DNA from: Liolophura sinensis
Lineage: Eukaryota > Mollusca > Polyplacophora > Chitonida > Chitonidae
Direction of reading: 5' to 3'
NCBI RefSeq assembly: GCF_032854445.1
Contig: NC_088303.1
Coordinates: forward strand, 16,687,501-16,751,500
DNA: 64,000 nt
Every line of letters starts with the position of its first letter. Within the stretch, counting starts at the first letter, position 1. Under the pieces are notes generated by a model. That model saw only the letters and a list, made by a program, of their open reading frames with translations. It was not told the origin of the DNA and ran no database searches. A program made the translations under genes and the position numbers. Positions 49,241-61,150 of the stretch are shown here, in pieces.

Positions 49241-49516
49241 TCAGTACCGCTCAGATCTCAAACACCTTGTTCTGCGGTTTTCACGCGGCTGTAGTGTGTG
49301 TTGGGAGGAATTAGCCATGCTATTGGTGGTCACAGCGTACAGACTGACGAGTAGGATGCTGTCAGTGGCAAGGCTAAAGTTGACTAGCATGTAGAGTGAG
49401 GATATTGTCTCGGTCTGTATGCCTAGGCGTGGGTATTGATCTAGTCTATTGTACCATGGCTGTCCCGTCCAGTCAGAGCTGTCATTATCTCGCTTGCGGA
49501 GTCGACCGCTGTACAT
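49241..49516 (-). CDS. Candidate small single-pass membrane protein, or exon, unrecognised
   Basis: A 91-codon minus-strand frame starts at ATG 49516 just after an in-frame TGA, with a purine (G) at -3. The N-terminal half is polar (RKRDNDSSDWTGQPWYNRLD). Residues of about 42-66, SSLYMLVNFSLATDSILLVS followed by LYAV, form one hydrophobic helix. The tail is basic (RENRRTRCLRSERY). The helix is reminiscent of the second helix of rhodopsin-type receptors (LxNxSLA-D), but there is an extra residue before the Asp and no first helix upstream. A receptor call is therefore not justified. Local composition is richer in G and C than the surroundings. It could be a small gene, an exon or chance. Confidence 0.22.
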   Translation of the reverse strand: MYSGRLRKRDNDSSDWTGQPWYNRLDQYPRLGIQTETISSLYMLVNFSLATDSILLVSLYAVTTNSMANSSQHTLQPRENRRTRCLRSERY

Positions 49517-49955
49517 CGCAGATCAACGCTGCTGATTGATTGGTTATCACAGGTTACGCACATGTTCACAGGTAAGGCGACTTGCTAATTGCTTTTCGAT
49601 ATTCCACCCCCTTATTAAGGAGTCCATCAAAGGTTTCACTCAAGATATCTTCTGTGCATTTTTCTTACCTTTTTGTTAGGCAACGATTGTCGAGGGGCTG
49701 CTGTCTTTGTGCTTGGCATGCCAGAAATCATTGATCTTTGCTATTTTATACTGATTTGTCTTTTCTTCCTAAGAATGCTGGAGAAAAACAAGAAACAAAA
49801 GAAGATATTTGTAGACGAGAGTTGTTGCATTGATTAACCATTTGTCTTGAAACTTCTGCAGTCTGAAAATCCCTGAGAACACATCTGAAGTTCTGACTGC
49901 CTCATGTTAAGACTTGTTGTTTATATGTAGAGAAAAGCTGTTTATCATTCTGTTT
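49517..49955. other. Spacer upstream of the 91-codon frame
   Basis: On the minus strand it begins with AACCAATCAATCAGCAGC, which contains a CCAAT motif about 25-30 bases before the ATG. Nothing else was recognised. Confidence 0.3.
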
Positions 49956-49990
49956 AGTTATTTATTTGATTGATGTTTTGTACCAAGCTA
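49956..49990 (-). mobile_element. SINE family A tail fragment, reverse orientation
   Basis: TAGTTATTTATTTGATTGAT followed by GTTTTGTACC is the reverse complement of the family's final bases (AAAACATCAATCAAATAAAT). Confidence 0.55.
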
Positions 49991-52900
49991 GCATTACAGC
50001 TGGTGATTAAAGATGTATATTCAAATTGAGAAAACCTTGTTTAGCTTCAGAGAAACTACAACACTTTGCTGCCAAAAGTATTTGTTAAACCTATTGAGTT
50101 TTCAGCACAGATGGAAGGAGTCAGAAGTAAAATACTTTACATATAAACCATCAAGTGCTTCCTTTTTTGTGCATTTCAAATCTAATGAGACGCAGTGCAT
50201 CAAATCACGTGTATAGTTAAATACATTATTATTGATGATGACCGGATTCATTTTGGAACTTTTTACAATTTCCTTGGACACGTTTGTTCAACTACAGTTT
50301 TCACATAAATTATGGACTGAAGTATTTTGTTTTCACACAGGAGCTAATGCTCTTTCGATATCTTTGACTCTTTGGGATATGCAAATGAGTAGGAATCCCA
50401 ATTTTTTTACCTTACACAGCACATGATCATTTGGCATTTTTACAAAAATAGATGTACATACATCTGTATTTCACTTTAATTAAGTTTAACATATTACAAG
50501 TTACACGGTTTGTTTGATTCAGATTGATACTTCCAGTTTCTAGGGCCATTTAGGGTTTTGTTGGTGAAGTTTGATTAATTTCATGTCGGAAACGCTTTAG
50601 TGTTGGCTTTAAAATTATTATATTAAGGCCTTGTACTTGTGAATGTGCATTTTTGCAGAAACTTTAGGAGAAATGCAATACATAAGATATGCCATTCAGA
50701 TGAATCTGTGAAAGAGTTGGTAAAATATTGCCACATGATTGAAAGGTATGTTACTTATACTGTTAACCCATGGATTTGGTTGAAAACAGGGAAGTCATGT
50801 ATCCTATGAATACTAGAAAGAGACTATGGTTTGATTGATGGTTAAAGAGCGGTGTCACTTCACCACTAAAAGCATTTAGGGAAAAAGCGTGATAAATTGA
50901 AGCGTAAATATATGTTCTTGTCATTTTGATGTCAGAGTGGGGTGTAAAATGAGGACCTCGCTTAATTCATTTGTGTTTGGAGGATCAGTAAAATCTAATG
51001 TGCATTTTGGTTAGCGTCCCTGATTGGCATATGACATCATCTCCGCCAGCCTTACTTATTAAAGTTGTCTTGATTTTAAGGTCATCACAGAGTTTGATTG
51101 AATTCATGTTTTATTTATCGAAATATTAAGCATCAACATTTATGCTATACAGTTGGCACGGACCTATCCATCAAGTGTAAAGATCAAGTTTGGCTCATCA
51201 GTGCAGGAGACAACAACAGGATGTGGAATTATAATCTCTTGTAACTTACTGTATTCATAAAATGTTACTGGTGCACTTTTTTGCAAAGTTTTTCAAGCTC
51301 TAGAAAACCCTACATCCGTTTATGGGTACATGAATCCTCCATCAAGTTTCTGAACTGTGAACGACGGACTGCTGATCTGTAGGCCCTATGAAAGTTCAGA
51401 CAGCCATTAGGGATCTTTGTGAAGCAACAAAAAAAATGGTTTTCCTTACAGATAATGTTTTGACATAACAAAAGGAAGACACGACTCAATATGAATTCAA
51501 AGACAAAAGCCAGGCAATCCAGATAATTTGTCAAAGGAAACAATACACAGATGAACCAGCAGCAGGTTGTTTTATTCCTAGATTTCCCCCACTTTCTCTG
51601 ATGTGTGATTATAAGGGTTTCACACCTCAGATGCAAATCACACCGGGTGTCCGCTCTGGTGATAACCAGCTGGGCATTAGGAGCCAAGTCCTCCAAATCA
51701 CTCTCAATTTATGAGACTTTAAGGCTTTTTTTTTCCCTGAAATTTATATCATTATTTATCGGTGCCACTTACATGAATGTGCCAGTTACATGTGAATATG
51801 GTATAACTGGCGAGAAAAAATAGGGTTGATTGCATGCTGTTTTTCTTTATTTTGGCTAATAAAAAAGAGAGTGATTATAAAGGGATAGGGTACATTAAGA
51901 AAAATAAAATGAAGAAATTTTATCAAAACCTCAATAAAAAATTTAGAGATCGTCCTGTTTTGGCAGGTAAATTGGTTCGGTTACTCCCAACGAACAGGTA
52001 TTTAATGATGACCTGAGGAATGATATTTTGAGTTAAATCATTGTCTTGTATTACAGATAAAATAAACAGAAGCTTATTTTTTTACCTGGTGCTTGTGCAC
52101 CTATCTGGTATCTGCATATCTCATCAGCTTTTGTGGGTGTTAAAATAATAAGGTGATTTCCCATACCCAAGAGATGCCACAGTCTAATCATATATATACC
52201 AAGTGGAAAAAAATTGTGTACTCAGACGATTAGGGAAAACAAGTTCTCTCGTTCAAGAAGATATAGTCTGGATCAGAAGGCTATTGCGGGAATAAAATCT
52301 AATCAGCCGAGGAATTTGTTTTTTTTTTAATGCTGAACATCAAAGGATTGCGTCTAGCCCTCTGAAGCGTTTCACCCCACTTTCTGTACCATACATGTAC
52401 AGTGGAAACATTCAGCAACACTACAACTATCTTTGGAGGGTCATATTTTTAAATTATCAGGATGTGTAAAAGCTTAATGTCAGACAAGACAGATATTATG
52501 TGAAAATTTGTCAGTGGTAATGTTTCTGTTTCGTAAGCTAGTGCCTCATTTCAGGCAATAAAAAAGGTCACAGTTTCTTTGAAGTCATTCAGTCCAGGAA
52601 GTTTTTGTTTTGTTACAGTGGAAAGATAAGATGTGTTCTTATCCTTACCTTCTCATACGTACGCGATTTGATGCACTGCGTCTCTATTGTGTTTGGGACC
52701 TGATGTCCACTTATTTATTTCTGTAGGCAAACCCGGATACCATTCTTCAAGAGTTCATAGAAGTCATTTTTTCATGTACTGACCCCAACTCTCGGGAGGA
52801 AATTGAGTTTTTGTTTCAGTTGAAATTGATGTTTTATTTGTTTTGACCAACTGTTTGAGGTACCAAAATTGAATATTTTTGTACTTTATGATACATGAAT

Positions 52901-54674
52901 TGAAGTATTTTTCACTGCCATTATGAACTCAATTAAAGGTGACCTCCTATAATATAATGTTACAAGCTGCTAATTCCTGCAAATTGTAGTTAAATGTATT
53001 TACGACTGCTTGACAGAAACTGCGTCCATTAAAGTCTGAAAGACCTACCCTGAAATCTTACAACCAAGAGCATCATGTACACTGGCTGAAACTCAAATCC
53101 TGTACAGTTGATCTTGACGTCACTTCTAAACTAAATATTTCAGTCTTGAATCAAGATACAATGGTCATGTGTTAATGGCTTAGGGAATATATGGCTGTCA
53201 CTCTCAGCCTCTGTAAAAGGACATGTTGAAAATGTTGTAGGTTGAAAGGTAACGAAAAAAAAAAAAAAAGAAAACACTTGAAATACTTTAATTTTTAAAA
53301 TCAGTAAACACCTTACATGTAGGCTATACTAGAAGTTAATAGTGCATCGAGATGAATGTTCTGTGCCTTACCTAAATTCTGTTGAAATATTGTCCTTACA
53401 AGTGAAAAAAAAGAAAAAAACCATCGCTCTAAAAACAGTTTGGTTAGTGTTATCAGACCAATGGCTAAAGTACCAGTCACACAAAATTTACTGCCAAAAA
53501 ATAAGCTAATAGGAAAATGAAGAGACCATCAAAAGGTGAATTATCTGGTGAAATATTAACTATAATGATTTTCAAGTGGAGAGGCAACATATTTATAGAG
53601 GTAAAGTATGCCGCTTAGCACTACCTTATATATGTTAAGGTCTTGTGACTTGTTCCATGATAATTATGGCTGGAGTGTAACAGCCTGAAGTCCTGTCTGG
53701 CACAAATCTCTAAGTTTTGTCTTTGAACGAAAGTAACACACTTTCATAGCGATCAATGTTGCAAGTAAATGGTCAGATCTAGCCAAGAAGGTTTTAATTT
53801 TGTTCTTGAAAGCCAATTACCAGACTGTATATGAAGCCTGGTTCGCTGACATATTCTATTTGCCCTTAAAGGGCAACGTCAGAGGGAGGGAGCCAGCCCG
53901 CATGTGCTCATAGTCACTCACAATAACCTAATGTCAAAAACAATCTAAAGCCTCAAAAGTAGGTCAGATTTATTTGCAAGGATTGGCCTAAGAATGACCT
54001 AAGATGTTTACCGGGTGCCATGCTTGATTTCATACGCATATGCCACTCTGCTCCCAGAAACTGGTCATGAAGATTTTCGTACAAGGACTCGCAATGCAAA
54101 CAGGTTGCTTTACGGAACTTTGGATATGTTCAAATTGAGTAAAAATTTTGAATATTTCTTCTCTGAAAAACAACCTAAATTGAATTAATATGATCTGATA
54201 TTGAGTTTTTATTCAATCGACAGACCAAATTCAGACGACTTCTATAAAGCCATGTCGGTTATCAACATATGGCCTTATTATTTATTTATATTTTGTCAGA
54301 CATTTATTCCTCACACTGTAAGCTGGACAGATGTCTCAGGTGACGGAGTGAATATTGATAATTTACACTAACACGTGCAGAAATAATAACTTGCTACCTA
54401 ATCAGGATGTAATCACTATGGTAGTGTCTCGTGGTTAGAACATCGGCAAGATGCTTAATCTAAGTTCAATTCCTACTTGTGTAAATGTAAAATGTTAGTT
54501 TTGAAAAAATATAGGATGTATTTTACAGCTTTTTCATTTTCAGTACATGTCTCAGCCTCGACATATGTTACGTAAAAGTAAATGTATTTGATCGATTGAT
54601 ACAGTTTGTGTGAGAATCATATGTGTCCAAGAAAAATAATTGGAAGGTGAAAAATTTAATTAGTTATTACTCCA
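49991..54674. other. Large spacer or intron segment
   Basis: A 128-codon minus frame at 51310-51696 is the longest. Its cysteine- and phenylalanine-rich composition (CQNIICKENHFFCCFTK) looks like translated AT-rich non-coding DNA. An A15 run is at about 53250-53267. No repeats or exons were recognised. Confidence 0.4.
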
Positions 54675-55061
54675 TTAATAATTTGCAGTTCTCTGCCTGA
54701 AAATTAATCCAAAACATGTCCACGACGACCATGGACTCTGCAGCTCGGGAACACTCGTCTGAAATAGTGGGAATGGTAGCCTCCGCCAATTGGAAAATGC
54801 TTCTGCTGTGCCTGAAAGACACTGCATATTAACTACCAGTATGTTTGTTTTTTGTATACGATTGCTCAGGAAGATGATTGTCAGTAGTCTGTTGACAGGA
54901 CAGGTGCATGGTCTGTTTAGCTCCTGTGATAAGCTGGCATGGTGCCGGTGAGCTTGTAGTAATCTGTTTGTTGTCTGAGAGAGGGTTTCTGCTCTGGGAC
55001 TTGATTCACATTCTTGAACATTATAATTGTTGTACCTGTGTGAACCAGTTGCTATTCTCAT
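54675..55061 (-). other. 128-codon ATG frame overlapped by an antisense frame
   Basis: The minus frame starts MRIATGSHRYNNYNVQ and ends with a tryptophan-containing stretch (PELQSPWSSWTCFGLIF). A 102-codon ATG frame on the plus strand (54908-55216, rich in Leu/Val/Trp) overlaps it. At most one is likely to be real. The minus frame has the more protein-like composition. No family is recognised. Confidence 0.15.
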
Positions 55062-55241
55062 CAGATCTACTTGTGTGTTTGTATGGCTTATCTACCTGGC
55101 TTGTGTGGCAGGTAAATCAGTCAGTGGTGTCCAGAGTTGTAGAGCTGTTAGTTCTGACAGGTGTAGGTCAGGTGAATGGACAGAGGTCAGGCTGGACTGG
55201 TCTCTTGAGTGGATGACATAACAGCTGTGCTCATGAACACC

Positions 55242-55278
55242 TCCCCATAACCCCCCACCCCCACCCCCACCCCACCCT
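55242..55278. repeat. C-rich tract
   Basis: Runs of four to six C bases separated by single A bases (CCCCCCACCCCCACCCCCAC). The opposite strand could form a G-quadruplex and this strand an i-motif. Confidence 0.85.
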
Positions 55279-56536
55279 TGCCTATTCTCCCTTTCCCTGT
55301 CTCTGTTGCTTGCTGAATGGTCAGTCTGTCATCTGGTGTATAACTCTGGTCAGTTTGATGGTTACACTAGTCTGGCACATCACCTGTGATCTCTGTTGCT
55401 GACATTTCGGATTTACCTGTTATTTTCACAGGTAGGCTTGGGCTTTCAGCAGTCTTAACTTTTGAGTTCATATAATCTATGCATAATTCACCTATTCTAC
55501 TTGTTTTTTAACATATGTTTACTGAATTTAGAGTTTGACCCATTTATTTTGACAGCCTTAATGTGAGGAGCATTTCATCTGAAAAGTTGATATTTTTTTG
55601 TCATCTACATGTAGTAAATTAAACCTTTGTTGCTCAGTGTTTGATATCAAAACTTAAACACCATAGGGTAGTATGTGTTTTCAGGGAAATTTGTATTAAA
55701 GTGTTGCAAAAAGTACTAAATGAAAAATATGAGAACTACAGAAGCCATGCAGCATCTGTATACATGTCACCCTGACTGCACTGTAGAGACATTGTTCACC
55801 AGGCTCAAGGCACTTCAGGGTTTTCACCGGTCCCGAGCAAGATCAACGATGACGTAATTTCTATAAAAAAAAATTGACCGTTGATAGAAAATATGCATAA
55901 TATAGAGGGGTAATTAACAGGTATAAAAATCCCCCCAATAGTTCCTTTTCATGTAGCCTTTAAAGAGTACCACATAATATAACACATATGTCCTTGTAAC
56001 TTTTGCCCTAATGAAAGGCTTTTCACACACACGCATGTAAAGGTGACTGGCACATGTGCATGTATATTTATGTTTAACCCTAGGACCACAGGTTCTGTAC
56101 TTGTGTATAACAACAAGATTTACATGTCTGTTAGCATAGCACAAACAGATGTAGGTATTCATTTTGCCATACTTCAAATTTGTTGCCATGGAAATGGGAA
56201 AGGCTCATGTTGTATTTAGCAGATGGTATGAACTAATATTTGTTCTGGCAATGCGTTGATAAAAGAGTGATCCTTTGGGTAAATTGGCCCTAAGCAATGT
56301 ATAGGTGGAATTTTCACCTGTAATTAGGAGTTAATGATTATTGATCTAAGGACAGACAGAATGTACTGGGTCACTTTGGTATTGATGTGAGTTTGATTCC
56401 GTGTGCCTGGTGTGTTGCATGGGCAGCGTTTGTTCTGATGTTCTCTATGTCAAGTGAATCAGCTTTTCACAGCATAAAGGTGTATCACTTATTTGGATAT
56501 CATTTATGTACTAAGTTTTCTGACAGCGAGGACATG
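55279..56536. other. Spacer, no supported gene
   Basis: Frames at 55914-56189 (minus) and 56387-56626 (plus) are short. The second extends into the duplicated 39-bp unit that follows. Confidence 0.4.
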
Positions 56537-56610
56537 CAGATGTCTGCAGGTAGGTGCAATTTGGCTTCACCAATACAGATGTCTGCAGGTAGGTGCAATT
56601 TGGCTTCACC
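56537..56610. repeat. 39-bp tandem duplication
   Basis: CAGATGTCTGCAGGTAGGTG followed by CAATTTGGCTTCACC occurs at 56537 and again, identical over 35 bases, at 56576. The perfect identity indicates a recent event. Confidence 0.95.
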
Positions 56611-58573
56611 GTTACTGAAGCTGTGAAGTATTCTGTTTGTTGGCAGCTATGTTACAGTTTTGGTCACAGAGTAGTTTTAGAAATTGTAGTTCAGCAGAGT
56701 AAATATGTACTAATTATAAAATATAATTGATTAGTAATGTTCATTTGATATGCATTGAGGTATATTATTACCATAAGTTTTGCTATATGATTCATTGCCT
56801 TTGTCACAGTCTTTTATATGTTCATAATACTCTTAACAAGGTAGTGTTGAAAAATTTCACATAAAATTCCTTTTTGTGTTATGCATAATTTTGGAGAATG
56901 GAATAATTGAGAGAATTTTGTTGCTTTCAATTGATGAATGCTATTGACTAAGACATTTTGTTTTTAGTTTTCAAGTTTAACACACTAACACAATATTATT
57001 TGCATTACTTGGAGATAACACATATTTTCCTGTTCCATTACATGGCTATTGGGTGTAACGTATTCATTTTGAGTCTATTGGCTGAATTAAGAATTGACTA
57101 GCGCTGCCGAATATAGCGTAAATGTAATGCTGACTTGCATTTCATCCTGGTCACTTCTCCTGAGCATATTGATTTATGGATACGCATTGGAGATTTATTA
57201 ATATGTCTTGTGAGGGTTGAATGTCAGGCGGCAGTGGACTTACTGATGAGCATGTTCAAAAGGGAAGTAACCCTGTCGAACAATAGCTTCTTCAGGAGCT
57301 AAGCTGATTACGCTAATACTGGATTAAATGAGCCGAACGCGAGTCGTCTGAGATGACCAATGAGCCAATCAATGAGAACGACTTTCACTTCATAACACTC
57401 ACTTAACACACCGTTTAAGCTTCACTATCTTTTTCTGCTAGAAATGAAAATTTATGAAGCTCAATTTGATCTTTATCTGATTCTTGATTTTTTTTTGTCG
57501 TGATAAAATTCAAGTGTTAAAGATTCATTGAACCAAAGAAAAGTTAGTGAAGAGCTTTCAGTTGGACACATATTGCATTTTTCCTTGACAATGTAAAATC
57601 TCCTTTGTCTGTAGTTTTTAACTGAATCTTGAATTAATTTGAGATGAAATTATTTTTATATCTGCTGAGGATATCATATGGAAGTGTGATTGAGTCATAT
57701 GACTAGCAAAACATTGTGGCTTGGAGGCATACATGGTTTTACTTGCTGTGTGTTTGTGTGAAGAGAGAAGTTGTTAAAACATTCCAAGAGATGCACTGGA
57801 AAAGTAAAATTAATGGTACATAACACCAATGAAATAAGTGAACTTAAGCATGACCCTGCATGGGATTGAATCTGATCTATACCCAATCAGCTATTGTACA
57901 AATTACTTCTAGTTAACAACAGTTACAGTCAGATTTTAAACATTATCAGCTCCGCGTTCCGGGCAAGTAGTTTGATTGTACAATGTGAAGGATTTTGATA
58001 AGTCTGTGGAATGCTTGCAGACTGGTCATAGAAGATTATAGCTGACGTTTTAGAATATTTTTATACAAACTACTGTAGTAACTTATCTCTGCACTCTCAA
58101 TAGCTACACTCTCATCAAATGAAGGTTTGAGGAATGGGAGTACAACACTTGAAGCTTGCTAGAGGTGTGCTAATGGTGAGCTTGCGACAGGCCACCTTCA
58201 GTCTGTTCAGTCTGTGTCAAAGTTAGTGTAGGTAGTATTGCAGCATGTCTCATGTTATTGTTGGGTGATATGGCAGATTATAGGGTTTTACACAGATGAC
58301 ACCAGCTTATGCTCTGTGCTCATTTCAGCTCCGCTATGAATGAAACTTCTACATTGTGATACTGGTGGTAACTCTGCCATTTGTACCTGTACTACAAGAC
58401 CTTGTGGTGGTACATCTATGTACATGTAACTGTAGGATATTCAAACTACCTAACAGGTAGGTAATTGTATGATTCGAAACATATATCTTTTGGTAAGAGT
58501 GTATGTACAAATATTTTAGTATATATCAATGCAACATGCAGCTTTTAAACAGTAGACAAAGAATGAACCAGTG
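56611..58573. other. Spacer, nothing recognised
   Basis: AT-rich, with no frame over 63 codons and no repeat. Confidence 0.4.
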
Positions 58574-58688
58574 AAGTCCAGCAACCTGCAGATGGTTGTG
58601 GCTGTCCCTGAGCCTGGTTTTTCCCCACCACAGTAATATAAGTGAAATGCCCTTCAGCACAGCAAAGACTAATCAAATAAATAGATAA
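58574..58688 (+). mobile_element. SINE family A, 5'-truncated, diverged
   Basis: GAAGTCCAGCAACCTGCAGA, TGGTTGTGG, a TTTCCCCACCACAGTAATAT, AAGTGAAATGCCCTTCAG and AATCAAATAAATAGATAAAA follow the family order with small deletions. Confidence 0.8.
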
Positions 58689-59378
58689 AACCAGTAAACA
58701 TAAAACAGCCACAAAAAATTCTTCTGTAATATCTGATTCAATAGCTTTAGTTAGAGACCTTCTGAATATGCGAACATTTGATTTCCGCAGGCTAAAATTT
58801 GTGACATTGAGCTAGAAAAGATGCAGAAAAAAAAACCGGGTATATGGACTAGTGGAAATCTCCAATACACACAGCAAGTTTACAGTGTTGCCTTATACGG
58901 TCACAAGTTTGTCACTCTTCTGAACGTTAGCAGGCCGAAAAGAGCTAAACTTGCTTATTGAATGGTCGCATGGGTCCAGCCTTACCAAGACTTCATAACG
59001 GATGATCTTGGTTTGGTTTTCAGTATAATGAGACATCCTCAGACTAAGTTAAGTAGTAAAATGTAAGTGACTCCACTAAGGGTCACGCCCAGCTGGAGTA
59101 TGTAGTGGATGTTGGGGATCTGAACGAAGCAGACTGTGTAGACAGACTCATCTCCAGTGGTTCCTGGTGCCTTGTCCTTACAGCAAGTCTGAGCACAGTT
59201 TAATTATCAACCATTTGAATGACTGTAAATAATCCGTAGTCTTGTGTTATAGCTGTCATGCCTGCAAGAATTAATTAACTTGCTCAGGTGTGAATTGCCT
59301 GATTTAACTAGAGTGGTAATTGTGTCAATTGTGAGCTCATGAGTGAACGGGACTGGTAAGCATTAATTATGAATGTTT
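58689..59378. other. Spacer, nothing recognised
   Basis: An A-rich patch (AGAAAAAAAAACCGGG) lies near 58829. No gene was seen. Confidence 0.4.
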
Positions 59379-59819
59379 GAGCCTTATTGAACAGACTTGC
59401 GAGGCATAATAAATAGACAGGTAACTTTGAATAATCACGTCTGATTTATACTTTGGTGCCCAGTGGTATCATTACATGGCTTGAACAGGCTCAAATCAAA
59501 GCTTATACGAACATGAAATTACAAAACAATCATTTTCAGGTGAGAAATAAAATAACAAATGATGGTTGCAAAATTATATCGAAAGTACCAAACTGTGAGG
59601 AGTTTTTTTGAGACATTTGCTTTTTTTTCTCTTGATTTATATATATATATATATTCCCTATTTTATATTGTAATTGTGATTTGTAGTGTGACTGAGCCTC
59701 ATTGAACAGACTTGCGAGGCATATCGAATAGACAGGTAGCTTTAAACAACCACTTCTGATATATGTTGTCGTTCTCTGTATCATTACATGGCTTGAACAG
59801 ACTGAAATAAAAGCTTATA
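59379..59819. repeat. Diverged direct duplication of about 130 bp, 315 bp apart
   Basis: Copy 1 (59379-59508) and copy 2 (59694-59819) share GAGCC-TATTGAACAGACTT-type sequence, GCGAGGCATA, AATAGACAGGTA, GTATCATTACATGGCTTGAA and AAAGCTTATA in the same order. The segment between them contains a (TA)n at about 59639-59652. It is either a local duplication or two copies of an unnamed element. Confidence 0.8.
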
Positions 59820-61006
59820 TGTACCCTAAATAGCTAAATTTTGATGTTTCCTAATTAACACCCATGCACCTGTAGCATAACTCATTTGGAACAGTCATGA
59901 CAAGGTTAACTGGGATTCTGCATTGGTGTTTTTTCCTTGTATGTCATTCTACAGGTAACATTTTTGGAAGCCCTGTGGTCTTGACGTGTGTAAACATGAA
60001 GGTAACGTCTGTGTAGATTTTAATATGCTGTATTTGTGTGTTTATTCCATGGGTATTTTATGGCAGAGTTAATATTTTTAATACGTAGGATATGAACAAG
60101 GTGGGAAAGTTCTAGTGGCTTTGGGGGTAACAGATGTCAGTGTAAGACAGCAGTGATGTTATGATTTCATGGTATTTATTGGTGACGCTGCTTAGTTGGG
60201 TCGGGGAGCGGAGATCTACCTGAGACTGAGAATGCCTCTTTGTACAGGTGGTAATACTCCGATACCGACCCTGACCTTTGTGCTGTGTTTCATGATTATA
60301 CTGTAGATGGGTCAACAGGAAATGGTGCAAGTCTGTGCTTAAGTATTGCCACAGAGTTAAGTTAATGATGCAAGACAGGAAACTGTTTTTATTTATGGTA
60401 CACTTGAATATTATTTCGAAATTTATTTCTTTCCTTTTCTTTTTTTTTCTTTCTTTTGAATTTCTTTTCTCTACTGGGTCAATTAATTTTAGCTGGCTGT
60501 TTATTGGCAAAGGAGGACAATAAAGTACTGCTTGCAGTTCCACTGCATCAGATATGAAAAACAGAAAATTATAATGGATGTTTCTTAAATACATGATAAT
60601 GCTTGGTCATATTAATACAGTGCTTGGCTGCCATTTACTGTAGTACTGCTTAACTTAAGAATTATAATAATGTGTCTTTGTGAAAATGTAATATTTTTGC
60701 TATACCTGTATTTATTAAAAAGGTATACAAAATAGATATCATTAGGAGATCAGAAAGCAGCCAGCTCTACAGGTAGAAATACACCTGTGGATTGTATTGA
60801 ACATTGCCTGTGTTGTTTATAGCCTTCCTATGATGTGTAGGGTGACAGGTGTGTCTAATGGACGTGTCGTCAGTTACTGATCAATTCTCTCCTGTATACA
60901 TAGCTGTGTGTGTGTGTTTACTTACTGAAGTAAAATGGTTATACGAGTCTCCACACCTGACAGGTAAGAGGCCTTTTAGTCGGGTGTCTGACATCCCTGA
61001 TCAATA
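59820..61006. other. Spacer with a long but low-complexity frame
   Basis: A 160-codon minus frame (60112-60594) spans a T-rich tract at 60421-60472 that translates to KERKKKKRKE. Its length comes from that tract and AT-rich codons, so it is not annotated as a gene. Confidence 0.45.
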
Positions 61007-61150
61007 GATAGCACTTGGTTGCTGGTGGACTGTTCCTGGGACAGTGAAGACGTGTTGGCGGAAGGAAACTCATGTGGACTGATAGCACTTGACTGTTTGT
61101 GGACTGGTCTCGCGACAGTGAAAATGTGGTGATGGAATATCTACCTGAGT
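61007..61150. repeat. Diverged tandem duplication of a 74-bp unit
   Basis: Units starting GATAGCACTTG at 61007 and 61081 share GTGGACTG, GACAGTGAA and GTG-TGG-GGAA landmarks in order. About a quarter to a third of positions differ. Confidence 0.7.

Noticed and set aside
49241-49516. Rhodopsin-type receptor fragment
   Set aside because: Only one helix resembles helix 2, with an extra residue before the conserved Asp and no helix 1 or 3; kept only as an unassigned frame.
51310-51696. 128-codon minus frame
   Set aside because: Cys/Phe-rich composition without domain, no splice signals noted, interrupted context; judged chance.
60112-60594. 160-codon minus frame
   Set aside because: It spans a T-rich tract translated as a lysine run, with AT-driven composition and no motif. 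Length alone is not evidence of coding.
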